From positions 62,001 to 126,000 of the forward strand of contig NW_025777949.1 of the NCBI RefSeq assembly GCF_021130785.1: a DNA stretch of 64,000 nt, in the 5' to 3' direction. The translations under genes were made by a program, and so were the position numbers. Positions 25,415-37,913 of this stretch are shown here, one piece after another. The stretch comes from Homalodisca vitripennis (Eukaryota; Arthropoda; Insecta; Hemiptera; Cicadellidae). A model generated the notes under the pieces. The model did not search any database. It was not told where the DNA came from and saw only the letters and a list, made by a program, of their open reading frames with translations. Position 1 is the first letter of the stretch. Each line of letters begins with the position of its first letter.

Positions 25415-25870
25415 GAGCTCTAATTATTACAGCGGAAAAAAATTATAAGGTGAGTCCGTCCGTCTGTCAGTTTTGATGTGCATTTCTTACGCAATGAAAT
25501 TTACTTTTATAACTTGTTTAAATATTTGAAGTTGCCTTTGAATTATCTTTTAATTATATTTTAATCCTATTTGTATAATTTATTGAAGCACATTCATAAG
25601 ATAGTAAATTGTAATCAATATTAAATAACTAATATATATTTTACCATTCGAAATATTTATAACAGTTATACGTTCAACTTTCCTCATGCAATAGGAAGAG
25701 AGATAAGACGACGTCTGGTTGACAGCTTTGGAAGGAAATGATAGACAATTGATGTCTCCGATGAATACAATGGCGTATTCAGCAATTTGAGGGGTAATAC
25801 GTCACGAATCATGTCACCTGTCATACGCACACTTCGCACCTCATATATGACTTAACTCATGTAATTGCAC
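25415..25870 (+). repeat. 3' flank of minisatellite element, copy A
   Basis: A block at about 25690-25840 with GACGACGTCTGGTTGACAGC, GAAATGATAGACA, TTCAGCAATTTG and GGTAATACGTCAC recurs at 57.86-57.97 kb, where it again follows minisatellite-like sequence. The array and flank therefore belong to one dispersed element. Confidence 0.75.
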
Positions 25871-27650
25871 GGAGAATTGGGTCTGTGAATTATGTAACAT
25901 CTGCGTAGTATATATTTTAAACGTAAAATCAATAATTATTATTTTATGAATTAAAAACTATTATCGTACGTAATAAGTGGATTTCTTTTTTATTCCATTG
26001 TTCAAGGTTTGATAAATTTGTATACTGCCAAATTATGAGCTACAAACATAACTTAAGGAAACAGGCCATTTTCCCAACATATTTCTATTTTCACACATTT
26101 CAACACTTCTACCAGTATTTGATTTTTAACTCATCGCTTAAAAAACAATGACGTTTAGTTGTGATCTTTTTACCGTAATATAATACATCTCGGTACAATA
26201 TACTGCTTACTGAGTGTAACATCAGTTGTTGATGTTGTTTGTTGATATGTGATGGATAATATTTAGTGTTATTAAATCTTAATGTAACACAACAAGATAT
26301 TATATAACATTACGTAGAAAAAAATAATTACTAGTCCACTGGTTTCAAGAATATCTCATTTACCTCCTTGTATTACAGCGATGGACTGTTATTACAAAAG
26401 AGAACAGCGAAAGAAGTGTTTATTTTGTTTAAAACTGTCTAGAATAGAGCATAGCTTGAAGTAATGAACGTTGAACGTGTGCGAGTTCTCGTTAAACCAA
26501 ACGAAACGCTTGCGAATGTTTGTTTTCATATGTATTGAAAAGAATTATTAAAACCTTTCATTAGTTTAGTTGTTACTTTTTACAGTTTTTCCCATTATTA
26601 TTAGGACTTTTTGTAACAAACCCTATTAATAAAACTGTTTTTTTTTTTGTAAAAGTCTCAAAAGTTGTTGAAAGTTTGCAACGGTATATTGCTTATTGTT
26701 TCGTATTTACGGTTATAAATACACAATATCTATAAATACGGTTTATATAGATCACAAAACGCCTTAAATCTCTTTAAATAACCTTAAAATAACTACCGGT
26801 TTTAAATTTATGAAAGTAGAAAAGAACCATTACGATTCATTTTAAGTAATATTTTGCTTTCTAAAGGTAAATGTCACTACTTTTCTTCTTAAAAAACGTT
26901 ATAATATAGTCAAAGGAAGTGATTCTTTGGGAAGCATAATTTAATTTTTACATATTAAAATTTTTGAGAACACACACACATTTTTTGTTGGAAGATAGTA
27001 AAATCCTTACATGTGCGCCATAAAAATATAATATGAACATTTACATGTAATAGTCATGTAAAAGATTAGCTATATATTTTTAGCAGAGTCTCAGCTTTTT
27101 AATGAAATTGTTTTTAAAAATTATTAATTAGTTTCTGCTAGGTTTAAACAATTAAGTTACAATTCTTAGTGTAATAAAATATGACAATATATTCGGTACA
27201 ACGTGATCTTCTCATATTCAACAGTTAGGACTTAAATCTGAGTTGTAGCGTGTAGCGTGGATTAATATTAAAGTAAAATTGTCAAAACAACCAGCTATGG
27301 GTTTGATTGGCTGGCCCTTCTTTTGGCTAAAAACATACTAAGTATTTTGGCGAAGATCACTAGTTAGTATGATTCCACAGATACTGCAAAATTCTTATAT
27401 ATTGCAAACTTTTAACTTCCACATAAGCTGGAAAAGTCAAAGGCATTAAAAAAAAAACATACACAGCAAACCTTTACAAGCCTGCAGCTAACTTTATCTA
27501 GTAACACACGTTTGTGCTCTAAAGTTGCAAACGTATTGTATTTTTTACATTTTTCATTCTTTAGAAACATATTAAATATAGTTAAATAAAAATGCACTAA
27601 ATTAAAAACGCTAATATATAGCCAAGAAAATATAAAGTAAATATTCTTTT
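25871..27650. other. AT-rich non-coding stretch
   Basis: T run at 26639-26650. No gene seen. Confidence 0.55.
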
Positions 27651-27651
27651 T

Positions 27652-28425
27652 GACGTGACAACGTCTTAAATTAGGTTGCGGCTCGGAGTCACTCATGAAA
27701 AAGTGTAACGCCCGGTAACGTTACGATGCCCGTCCAGTGGGTCCGCCGCACGGGATCCGCATGGGATAAAGCAGATAACTGTGGGTCCGCCGCACGGGAT
27801 AAAGCAGATAACTATGTTTATTCGTGAAAATGTGGAGTGCTTAGATTCGTCATTTACAACAACTACAACAATAAAGGTAAATAATTGTACACTGATATTT
27901 CATTATCGTAAACTATGATTGATTGATTAATTGTTAGATTGACACAAAAGTTGAGAAAGTGAGTTTATAGGTTATGTCATACTATTGACAAATGTTGATA
28001 GTGTTAAGTAAATTATTAGTTTAAATCACTCTGCAATCAATCGTAATTCAGTCGATTGAGAAGAAACAGCGCGTATTGCTAGTCAAACATTTAAAATAAC
28101 AAATTATAACCTCTAACCTGTCATAACAGTGCGACCAAACAAACGAACTAAACCGACCAATCACCACGCGCGGAGTTAGAATTTAACTGTGTTTAGCAAG
28201 AATTTCAAATTCCAATTTTAGTAAATGTTTTATTCAACTTTACCATTTACAATAACAAATTTTAATTAATTTCAAATTATGTACAATGTTTTAGTAAACA
28301 AAATATATTTCTATAGTTAAAATTTGTGCAATTCTTATTTTCATTCAATTCCTTGTTCCTATTGTGCAATTTAATAATATTCATATCAATAAATATTCTA
28401 CCGAGAAAAAGACGTTGTCACGTAA
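27652..28425. mobile_element. Possible DNA-transposon remnant with inverted ends
   Basis: ACGTGACAACGTCTT at about 27653 and its reverse complement (within AAGACGTTGTCACGT) at about 28408 bound a 770-bp block. The interior starts with a strongly GC-elevated 150 bp (27670-27815). There is no transposase frame. The 15-bp match is too short to be certain of a TIR pair, and the arms could extend outward instead. Confidence 0.4.
27737..27813. repeat. Local GC-rich direct duplication
   Basis: GTGGGTCCGCCGCACGGGAT followed by AAAGCAGATAACT occurs twice (27737-27780 and 27781-27813). The first unit has an extra 11 bases, CCGCATGGGAT, itself a copy of the adjacent CCGCACGGGAT. Confidence 0.9.
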
Positions 28426-29515
28426 AGTCTTCGCCCGTAAAACCGACTTTACAGGCAACCATAATTGTTTTTTTTTTAAATCGAAATAATCTAAAAACCA
28501 TACAGTTTTTGAAGTTGAGCCAAATTGTATGAACCACATGTAAAAAAAATAATTCCATATATATACAGTATGTAGATAATTTTGGGCTTATTAAGGGATT
28601 CCTAATATAATATTACACAAAAAAGAGATGAAAAATAGTCGAGGTTTAGTATTTTACATCAGAGCAATAACTATTTCGATAATTTAACAAGTTTTCTACC
28701 AGTAAACATTTATAAAATGGTGATGTATTTTAAACAATGAAATGTGTATAGTAATCATTCAAAGATAGGTTAGAATCAATTCATTATGGTACATATCGGA
28801 TCAAATCGTATTTTTCATATTATAAAAGTTCCCAAATGTGTTGTATGATAGATATAGCATCAAAGTTGTAGTTAACTTATTATTTTATAAACATAATGAT
28901 GGTTTTCCAGTGAAAGGTAGTTGGGTAACTGGTAGGCTACTATGCAGAGTATTGGTTATTAAGACGTGAATAAACTAGTTACATTTGTAACAGATCATTT
29001 TCAGAATGTTATTTCCTGTTATTGTTTAATAATCAAACCGTTGGTGTCCCTAGATGCATCGCTGGCCTCATCCTAGCAACGATTCATTCTAAAAAATATG
29101 ACCCCATGTTGGTTGGCGCTCTCTCTCTCTCTCTCTCACTCATTTCTCTTTCTGTGTTCTTGTGTTGCTTTCCAATCGTTATTTCAAGAATGGTTTGAGC
29201 TACGAATTTACAGCAGAATGACATTACAGCGTGTTTGAAAATGGGCCAAATTAATGTTATGTCTGTCCGTAGGCATTAAATATGATATATTTTTATACTT
29301 CGGGGAGCCTAATATTTTGTGGCGTATTTTTACCTTTTATTATCTCATAATTTTATCACTATGTTTAAATATTTCAAAACGTACTTATTTAGGTCGGTCT
29401 AAAAAGTAAAGACTATACAAGTTTACAAATACGGGCAGAAATATCCATAGTTTCTAGTAATAATGATGCCATTAAATGGGTTTAAGAGACTAGTTCACAT
29501 GGTTCCACTAATTAA
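28426..29515. other. AT-rich stretch with (CT)n
   Basis: A (CT)12-like tract lies at 29117-29142. Otherwise no feature. Confidence 0.6.
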
Positions 29516-29516
29516 T

Positions 29517-29730
29517 TTACTACATGTAACTGAGAGTACTGTCTGACATTGACTGAATGAACTAGCTCGGAATTGAGGGCGACATTCTACACTCATGTAT
29601 TATTAAAGCATACTACCACATCTGTTTCATTGTGATTTTGCATTCAGTAAAAGTATTAATTGTACTCTAAAGGTGCATCATTAACGCAGCGCTCACATAT
29701 AGTGAAATTCGTGATTGACAATATTCAGGT
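29517..29730 (+). repeat. Dispersed repeat R3, copy 1
   Basis: CTACATGTAACTGAGAGTAC, CTGACATTGACTGA, CGGAATTGAGGGCGACATTC and AAATTCGTGATTG occur here and, in the same order and orientation, at 58.46-58.67 kb. No terminal structure identified. Confidence 0.75.
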
Positions 29731-31780
29731 AGACTACTTTTGGTAATGCAGTATTTTCGGAAGGATCTTTGTGCATAGCATATAAAACAAAGAATAAAAT
29801 TTCAAAGAGTAGTTAGATTATTTAATGATAACTTAATATAAAAATCTGGCTCTAATTCACAAATTCTAGTTGATCAAATGAAATTTTGTACATGTTTTAC
29901 ATTAACTATTAAACAAAATTAAAAACTAAATCTTATTAATTGAAACACTTTGATACAGCCAAACACACTCCTCAGCATTTAAAATGTTTTGCCATTCATT
30001 ATTTACAAAAAATCCCTCACTATGAGCAACCTCAATATCCCTGGTAGTGTGATATACTTAGACACGGACAGTTAAAAGCAAGCTTTGGCAGGATCTATAA
30101 CAACTGCTATTGTACCACTTGTATACATACAAACAAGTGTGACATGAATGTCCATGGTAGTGTGATATACTACCTACTGTAGCTGTCTTGGTGCTTGTGT
30201 GTTGAACTTGAAGTTAAAACAGGAGTTTGTCATTACTACCAAGTATTTTACGGCTTGCTGTGAGATGATTTCGTACCCGCCTACTCTGAGGCTTATAGTT
30301 CCTAATGCCTTCCTCCAGGTAATAACTGTGGCTTCCGTCTTTTGCCCCACTTTTCCCGGTCAGTTAGTCAGTGTACTTCTCAAAGGTAACCTCAACATAC
30401 GTGGTCGTCTGTTAAATGGGGGTTATTCTTATTGTGAAATTCATTTGAAAACTTTGTGTTAACAAAAACGAAATGTTCAGGCCTATAGGACTATGTTATA
30501 AAGTCACTTAAATAGTTTTAAAGTCAGGAATAATAGTTGAAATTAGTGTTCTAACAAACAATTATATTCAACTCTTAAGGCTCAAATTTATTTAATAGTG
30601 TAGACCCTCCGGTACTTTGTTATAAGTCTACGGACTTTGATTTTGAAAACTGCTTGGGAATCCGCGGGTAACCATTACTTTAAAATTTAACATTTCTCCA
30701 AAAACTGTTATGTATATGTAGGGTAAGAGTATGCCACACAACTTAGAGGTTTTACTATGTTTTAACGCAAAATTCCAAATCAATATAGCTAATTAAATTC
30801 TCTAGGTGTCCTGCGGACATATATTATGGTTGAACACGCACTTTCATAGAAATCATTAGTGTCTATGTTGAAATAAATTTTGATGCAAAATTAAAAATGT
30901 GCAAATGAAATCTTTTTTAATATCTTCTACACAATACATTCACAATTTTGTTCTGTACATTACGTTATATAGCAGTGTTCAGATAAAAGTTCCCGTAAGA
31001 TAGCTACGGTACCGTTAGGTAACGTTAGAGTGCACTGAAGTGAAGTATTTTCACTGAAAATTTACACTTTGTTAAATTTTTACCATGGAAATAGAAGTGT
31101 ATTTGTTGAAATAAATAATGTAAGTTTATTCAAAAATTTCTTTAATCTTAGTTATTTTCCTCCTTTCCATAATGGTTACCCTAAGGCCAAAGCACAAATA
31201 GTCTCTAACACTCTGCCACATCACATGAAGTCCAGGTATCGTAGATTTTAGAGATCTCATATATAATTGAGGCTATATTCTCAGTTAGTTTTCGAGACAT
31301 CGTGTGGACAAATAAACTGTTAGATAGATCAATGTAAATGAAACTTTTCAACTTTACGAATGATAGGCTGCACTAAAGATCAGCTAATAAATTCATATTT
31401 GTTATAAAAACCTTAATAATCCTACTCTTATATGGAAATAAATTTTTTTTCTTATTTTAAACGCCGCTGGGCACATATAATACAATCATACAGGACAAAT
31501 ATAAATTTGTATTTACCCCGTATACTTGCATTAAATTTTAATAATAGATTTGCCACTAATGGCAAAGCAGAATATTGTAACTAAATAAAATATCCTCTCA
31601 TTTTATACCACCAAAATAGTTGAACTCTTATATCTTATGATACCACTATAACATAAGTTGTACGATTTTTATCAAGCAGTCTAATTCTTTATTTTGCTCA
31701 GGCAATATTTTAGTAAAAATGTTTTATAGTGGATGTAGTAAAATCTATTTCTACGTATACAACACAATAATCTGATGCCC
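29731..31780. other. AT-rich non-coding stretch with small duplications
   Basis: TGGTAGTGTGATATACT occurs at 30042 and 30154. The 87-residue frame at 30199-30462 has fairly balanced composition but no recognisable domain, so it is not called a gene. Confidence 0.5.
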
Positions 31781-31786
31781 TACCTC

Positions 31787-32235
31787 TTGCAGCTTGGCTG
31801 AAAATTTTGATGGAAGGTACTCTAAGCGGTGGAAACATTTCCTTATCTTCGTGTACACACCAGTGCTTCTATCTATACCTTATTCTTGAATTTTCCAAAT
31901 ACAAAGTGAGAGGTATAACTTTACAAGTTTTATACAGAAAATATTCACATCTAAACCTATTAAAATATACTTTACTTTATTTTATGATAAGGTATTGTTA
32001 TAACACAGTTACTGGAATATGTCTTTTTGTTGGTGATACCATCTTGTGGGTACTTTGCAGTAAAAAACAATAATTTAGTGGAAACATGTTTCTTCATATT
32101 TTTATTTGTCAGTCCACCTTTAGTTACTAACATAAATCTCTTAACAAATATCCTTAAATTATTTATAAACTTTTTGTCTGACCTTCAGATATTTTGTTTG
32201 TTTTTATTTACTTAAAATATTAAAAGATTTCGAAT
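31787..32235 (+). repeat. Dispersed repeat R4, copy 1
   Basis: Collinear with 61.25-61.72 kb. The best conserved blocks are CTTATCTTCGTGTACACACC followed by AGTGCTTCTAT, and TAAGCGGTGGAA. Divergence rises to the right. It crosses two short open frames without preserving them, so it is not coding. Confidence 0.75.
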
Positions 32236-33835
32236 ATCTATTTATTTCGGTAAAATGTTTCTAAATTGTATAACTTATCATGTACTTGAACTAGCCAATA
32301 CTTCAGTCTAGCAGGCTTAAAAATGATAACGTTAATCTTAAAACTCTACTTGAAATTGTTGGAAAATTTTTAAATCAAACAATAATGGGACTAAACTGGT
32401 GGTATAATATTTGAATTTATTTTAAATACAAAGAAGGTAGAACATTTAGGAATACATAAAATAAGTAAATGATCTATCAATATATTTTATGTTATGACAA
32501 TTAGAGTTCTGCAAATTAAGTTACTTGCCTGAAATAGAGTAAGAGAAAAGGTTTAACGAATAATAGTGAACGATTTACCTACGTAACAATTCCTTTATTC
32601 CTCAAATGTTCCCTAAGTTATTAAGGGAGCAGTGTGCCATTGTCCGTAGTTGTGGTGTTCAGTTCCTTAGTTTATCAAGTTTCAACATATATTATAGTAT
32701 GTATCTTTTAATCTGTATTGGTTAGCCAAACACTGAGTTCAAATGAAACTTAATCTTTTTTATCTCTTAAAATGACAGCCGATACATTGTAAAATGTCAG
32801 GCTACACATTACATCACAATGCATTCCGTTTTATGGTATAAATATTTATTTGAATCATTTTCAAAAAAAGTCATAGTAATCTTTGTATGCAACATAATAA
32901 GAATTTCTCTCAAAAGAGTAACCTTGCAGTTTAAGCCTAAATTTCGAAAAAAAGTATCATAACTTAGATTTTTTAATTGCTTACTAACCTGATAATCTTT
33001 TTTACGTGTATTTAAATATGTCTATCAGTTTTATGATTTAACAGAGAACTTAAATAAATATTAATAGACATAAGAAGTAAGAAAGTGTAAATGTTACCTG
33101 ATAGTCCAGAATACTTCGTAAAAAAAAATTTATTTTAAAAATCAAAAATCCCTTCATTATGTTTATGCATTTTTATGAATCGTTTTAAAAAAGATTGATT
33201 AATATGATTTTAAATCTGTGATATCCAATCAATAAGAGCATCAGTGTAGATTGAAGAGCAGTCTATCAGATCCACTCTTTGAGACATAAACCCACAGATA
33301 CCACATTCGGTTACCGGTTATACTCCATTACCAGTGAAATCCAGTGGAGAGCTTACCTGTTACATGGTTGATTGCAATTTAAACATGTATTAAAGTTTAA
33401 TCAATAAAAAATACTAAAAAGTAATACGTACATTTCAAAGTTGGAACGATAACACCAACACATGCTATAGTATCTAATTTATTAAAAAATAAATCAGAGA
33501 TTAACTTATTGCGCCTGTTTCATGCGTATAGCACTTTCTTTTAAGTGTTATACATATAATATTGCTGTTTGAGTATTTTCAAAGTATTATCCACATTGTT
33601 CATATTGCAACTGACAAGTATTTAATAAGCAGATATCTCTTTATATGAAAGGCGATTCACTTTCTCACAGCCATTGATATTTCTGCATGTTTCCGATATG
33701 TCAAGAAGTTTAAATTGAGAACATTATACCCCATGGCTGAAATATAAAATGATGTGTGATACCTACAAGAATATTTTCTACACATTACATAGCTCTATGG
33801 TAATAAGGGTTGATTCAATGAAGTAGTTGAGTTCA
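32236..33835. other. AT-rich non-coding stretch
   Basis: No supported gene or repeat. Confidence 0.55.
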
Positions 33836-33837
33836 GG

Positions 33838-33925
33838 ACCATGACACCTTCCGAGTAGTGCAGTGTTAGACTTCTAACACTCTCTGACATTTGGTTCCAG
33901 GATCCTGGAATTTATGTCCGCATGA
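33838..33925 (+). other. Decayed tRNA-like / SINE head
   Basis: GAGTAGTGCAGTGTTAG at about 33855 fits an A box, and GGTTCCAGGATCC at about 33893 fits a B box, about 40 bases apart as in tRNAs. The arms do not pair well enough for a functional tRNA. A SINE or pseudogene is more likely. Confidence 0.35.
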
Positions 33926-34144
33926 AAGGACAGCCTGAGTAAAGTACAATCTAGTTGAATAGATATTCTCATTGTCTCATTATTTGTGAACCTCATAAAC
34001 AAGGAAAATACGATGTTCTAGAAATAATAAATCTCACAAGTGTGTGTGATTTAAATGTAAAAAAATAATGTTAACGAAGATGAAGCATTCCATTGAAATT
34101 TGAAGTAGGTTGCGATTACTAGAAGAACTATGTTTTAGTCTTTT

Positions 34145-34480
34145 TATCTAATTTCACGAAGTCCTACAAAACCCGAACGTGATACACGGATTTTTTTTAA
34201 CCTCTAAACGATTTTCTGGCACCGAAAATATCTTAAATCAGAAGTATATTACAATAATAGGAATTTTTTGCTTTTTGACCCAAGTAAGCCTTTCATACCA
34301 ACATATGTGTACTCTATCGAGTAACAAAGAAATTATTCTGCGGTACCTAAAACACTTTAGACCAACAGTAGATTACAATAACCGGAATTAGTAGCTTTTG
34401 ACTAGACCCCTTTATGTAAATTTTTTGTTCGGGCCAATATTACAAACGCAACTGCACAACCGGATATGACTTAAACTGGA
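34145..34480. repeat. Diverged ~123-bp tandem units
   Basis: TATTACAATAATAGGAATT at about 34246 and GATTACAATAACCGGAATT at about 34370 are matched and followed by GCTTTTTGACC / GCTTTTGACTAGACC. Further weakly similar blocks with CCGG occur at 34458 and 34619. Probably an old minisatellite. Confidence 0.4.
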
Positions 34481-36050
34481 AGGATGACTATGGTAGGAAG
34501 GAGAAGTTATCTCACCGAATAAGACTTTCAAGACCAAAGTCTGTATATTTGTATGTATAAAAATGCTAGCGCTACTATGGTACTGGATATAGCTCCAATC
34601 TGGACATAAATCATTATGGCCGGAGGTAATCGCTTTATGAAGGAAATATACTATTTAGACGAACATATTATTTGTTTTCTTGATTGAGGCAACAAACCAA
34701 ACGTTGCTATGGCTTTGTAAATACGTTAAACCGGAAAAGAATTATTCAGCATGCAAATATGTGATTTCTGATCAAAGAAGGCTTTTTAGACTTATTTATG
34801 CATATATTTGCTTGTTCGAGGTGATAATCCAAAGTTTCCTTCGGCACATAACATTTATTAGGCCGGAAACGTTTTACTTTTCAAGTACTATCGTTCTACT
34901 TAATTCTTTTTTTTATAAACTGTAGGTTCTGATTTCTGATTGGTAGATTATTTATTATTGAAATTTTTCTGTTTAAATTAATTCCTATTGTTTATACAAA
35001 AAAATATTAAACCTCAGAAGGTTAGAAAGTAACTATATATTTAACATTTTTACATTCCAAAAAGATTTTACATTATGTGTAGAAATTCAATATTACGTAT
35101 AATAATTAAATGTCATTGAGTATCTCTTAATATAATATTACTTTACATAGGATATGGTAGGATTTATAGTTATATTTATTTATTTCAAATTCAGGACAAA
35201 TCTTTAGTAATTTTTACAACAAGATATATTCATAAATTTTCATCAATTCCTAGAATGAAAAATGTTATAAAAACATGAAATAAAAGTTCCGATCCGATAA
35301 CGATTTGTGTCCTCACACTACTTAATTTTTATGTTAGTGTGTTAAGAAGATTACTGTGCAGCAGCCGCTTTTATTTATTCTTGACGAATAATAAATAAAT
35401 ATATGACTTTTATTTGATTGCGTTTCTTTCTATATTTCAATCCGTAACTACGTATTAAACACCTTAAAGAATTTAGTTATTCTACAACCTGTAAGTACTT
35501 TCAACTAGTTTAAATAATTTAAAGAATGCTTATTGTATTATTTAGTTTTGATGACAAATTTTGCGCTTATTTTGAAAACTTTAATGAAAAATACTTAAAA
35601 TTTTTTGCAATTTATTCTTATTCTGCTAAGGGGAATTTAAACTAGTCAGAATCTACGCCTACGACCACTAAGTAACTCGCAATCCGAGAAATTTAGTAAA
35701 ATTACACAACTATCTAAAAAGTATAATATCTACTTGGTATTTCAACCTAATTTAAATGTTTTTTTTTTTTATTTACTAATTCATTAGTTAAGAAAAAATT
35801 TACATTCTGAACACACGCGGTTAGTTTATTTAGACGTCCGAATAAACATGGACATCTGTTTGCTTGTTTACATTACAAATAAATCCCGAATAATTATGTT
35901 AGGTTTATGTGGTAACTGACCACGGAAACCAACCACAAACCATAATACCGGTTAATGTTATAATATTAAATCAGTTTTCATAATAGTAGTTTTTAATAAT
36001 AAAGCTTATGGCTTTTATTAATAATATGTAAAGAACCACAAAACATTTCT
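34481..36050. other. AT-rich non-coding stretch
   Basis: No supported gene. T run at 35759-35770. Confidence 0.55.
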
Positions 36051-36055
36051 TCTAA

Positions 36056-36285
36056 ATAAAAGTAAAGTAAAGTAAAGGTCTTATTTTACAAGGCGAAGTT
36101 AGGACTAAGAAGCCTTCTCTAACACTTAACCAGGGGACTAACAGCTTAAAGGTGACTTCCGAACCACCACCAATGGCCGGGCAAGCGGACTGCTTGCAAG
36201 GACAGGGTGGATCAGCGGTCGCCCATCCAAGCAGCAAGCACGCTCGACGTTGCTTGATCCGGTTATCTTGCGATAACCCTAAAAA
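36056..36285 (-). mobile_element. 5S-rRNA-derived SINE (SINE3-like), 5'-truncated
   Basis: On the minus strand, AAGCAACGTCGAGCG and, further on, CTTGGATGGGCGACCGC match the 3' half of 5S rRNA (AAGCAACGTCGGGC...CTTGGATGGGTGACCGC), including its internal polymerase III C box. A GC-rich body of about 130 bp follows, then a 3' tail of ACTTT units (plus strand AAGTAAAGTAAAGTAAAG at 36060-36077). A 5S-derived head, unrelated body and short-repeat tail is the structure of the SINE3 class, mobilised by a partner LINE. The 5' half of 5S, with the A box, is missing, so this copy would not be transcribed on its own. Confidence 0.75.
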
Positions 36286-37490
36286 AAACCCTAAATAAAA
36301 TCCTATAGAAACATAAAAAGAATATAAAGGAGGATAGTATGAAATAGGTTACGGTTTATCAATGAAACAGATTGGCTGAACATAAAGTACAACAGATGAT
36401 TGTGAAATCAGCACAGTTGTGTAAACCGTACAAAATGTTTTATCGAAAACCAATTGAGTTCCACCATTGGAACTTTATTAATCCATGCCAGAGAATCAGG
36501 TACTACACAATGGAAAATGAAAATGATTTAGTTTGTAGAAAGAGCTTTATGCAAATCATAAGTATTTCTCCTGACAAGTGATTCTCAGTAATATTGTGAG
36601 GAATGTTTTAACAATATAATAACTCCTTAATATTTAAGTAACAACAAAGAGTGATAATCTCATGCAATTAAGAATATATTTATGAATTATTCCTAAGAAT
36701 CTTCTTTGAGCATCAATATCATTTCAAGGAACCATAAAAATCGGTACATTGAAGAAACATAGCTCTGCTTTAGATACATTGCAACTGTCCTCACTGTAGT
36801 ATATTAAGGTAAAACCTCTGCATAACTCCATCAAGCATAACCCCAGAGGCTAAAACCATCTCCTTGTTAAAATATACATTTGTTATACATAATGTTACGG
36901 GTATGCTTAAATGAATCACTTGGCAAGTATTAAATCATCCAAATATTTAATTTTCATATAAATATATGTAAATGTACTATTTGCATACCTCAAGCTATGC
37001 TCGCTTTAAATCAATTAATTTTTGATGACCGGGCACTATTTTATGCTGCCACAATACCATTATTAACTATATTGTGTATCGTTTTACACACGAGTTTATT
37101 TAACACTTATCAGTAAAAAAATGTCAAGATCACGAGTATTACTACTAATTCTATAACTTGAAAAATTAACTTCCGTAGCTCAACTTTATTGCTGGGAAGC
37201 TACAGCTCTTTATAATGATATTGGCGTTTGGAGAACATTAACATTCGAGAACTTAAAAGACCTAGACATTGTTTTAAATTTAAAATGCATGAATAGCAAA
37301 ACATAAATTATTTGTTATAAATCTTCTTGCCAGTCATACATTCGGACACTTTTGTTGTTAAATACAATAAATACGATTACATGAAAAGATTATCTTTATA
37401 TATTATAACCGGTGCAATAAAGCAAAATAAATCATGTAACACGTGATTTATATCTAAAGCTAGGGATTTAAAACAGAAAGTGGGTTAATA
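36286..37490. other. AT-rich non-coding stretch
   Basis: No recognised gene. The 69-residue frame at 36372 resembles no family. Confidence 0.5.
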
Positions 37491-37494
37491 AACT

Positions 37495-37650
37495 TTAAAG
37501 TCCAGGTTATTCTGCAGTCTGTTCATGGAATGTCTCCGGGGTTTTAAGAAGACAGCGAACCCGCCCTGTACCGCTGTGCTTCTATTACTGCTGCCATGTT
37601 TAAACCTTCAAGACTTCATTACCCCTGCAGGGCGCAATCTTGATCTACAT
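37495..37650. other. GC-elevated patch, unclassified
   Basis: A GC-rich insert of about 150 bp in AT-rich DNA (GACAGCGAACCCGCCCTG, CCCCTGCAGGGCGCAATC). The latter contains the palindrome CCCCTGCAGGGC. No class assigned. Confidence 0.3.
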
Positions 37651-37830
37651 ATGCATTCAAATAAAAATATACTATAATGAATAATATAATAGGAGCAACA
37701 TTGATAGTTGTATGAGTTAAACTTTTTCCTCCCAATAGGTGAATAGAGTTTAATTCGTGTATATTATTGTTTCATACTTTATTTTTGTTTTATAAATATG
37801 AAGGGTTAGCTCTTGCAAATAAATTTAAAA

Positions 37831-37833
<3 letters not shown>

Positions 37834-37908
<75 letters not shown>
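37834..37908. repeat. (CA)n(TA)n compound microsatellite
   Basis: About 23 CA units then about 13 TA units. The THTHTH/IYIYIY frames over it are artefacts. Confidence 0.95.

Positions 37909-37913
<5 letters not shown>

Noticed and set aside
36205..36265. Functional 5S rRNA gene
   Set aside because: Only the 3' half is present, with substitutions, fused to an unrelated body and tail. It fits a SINE better.
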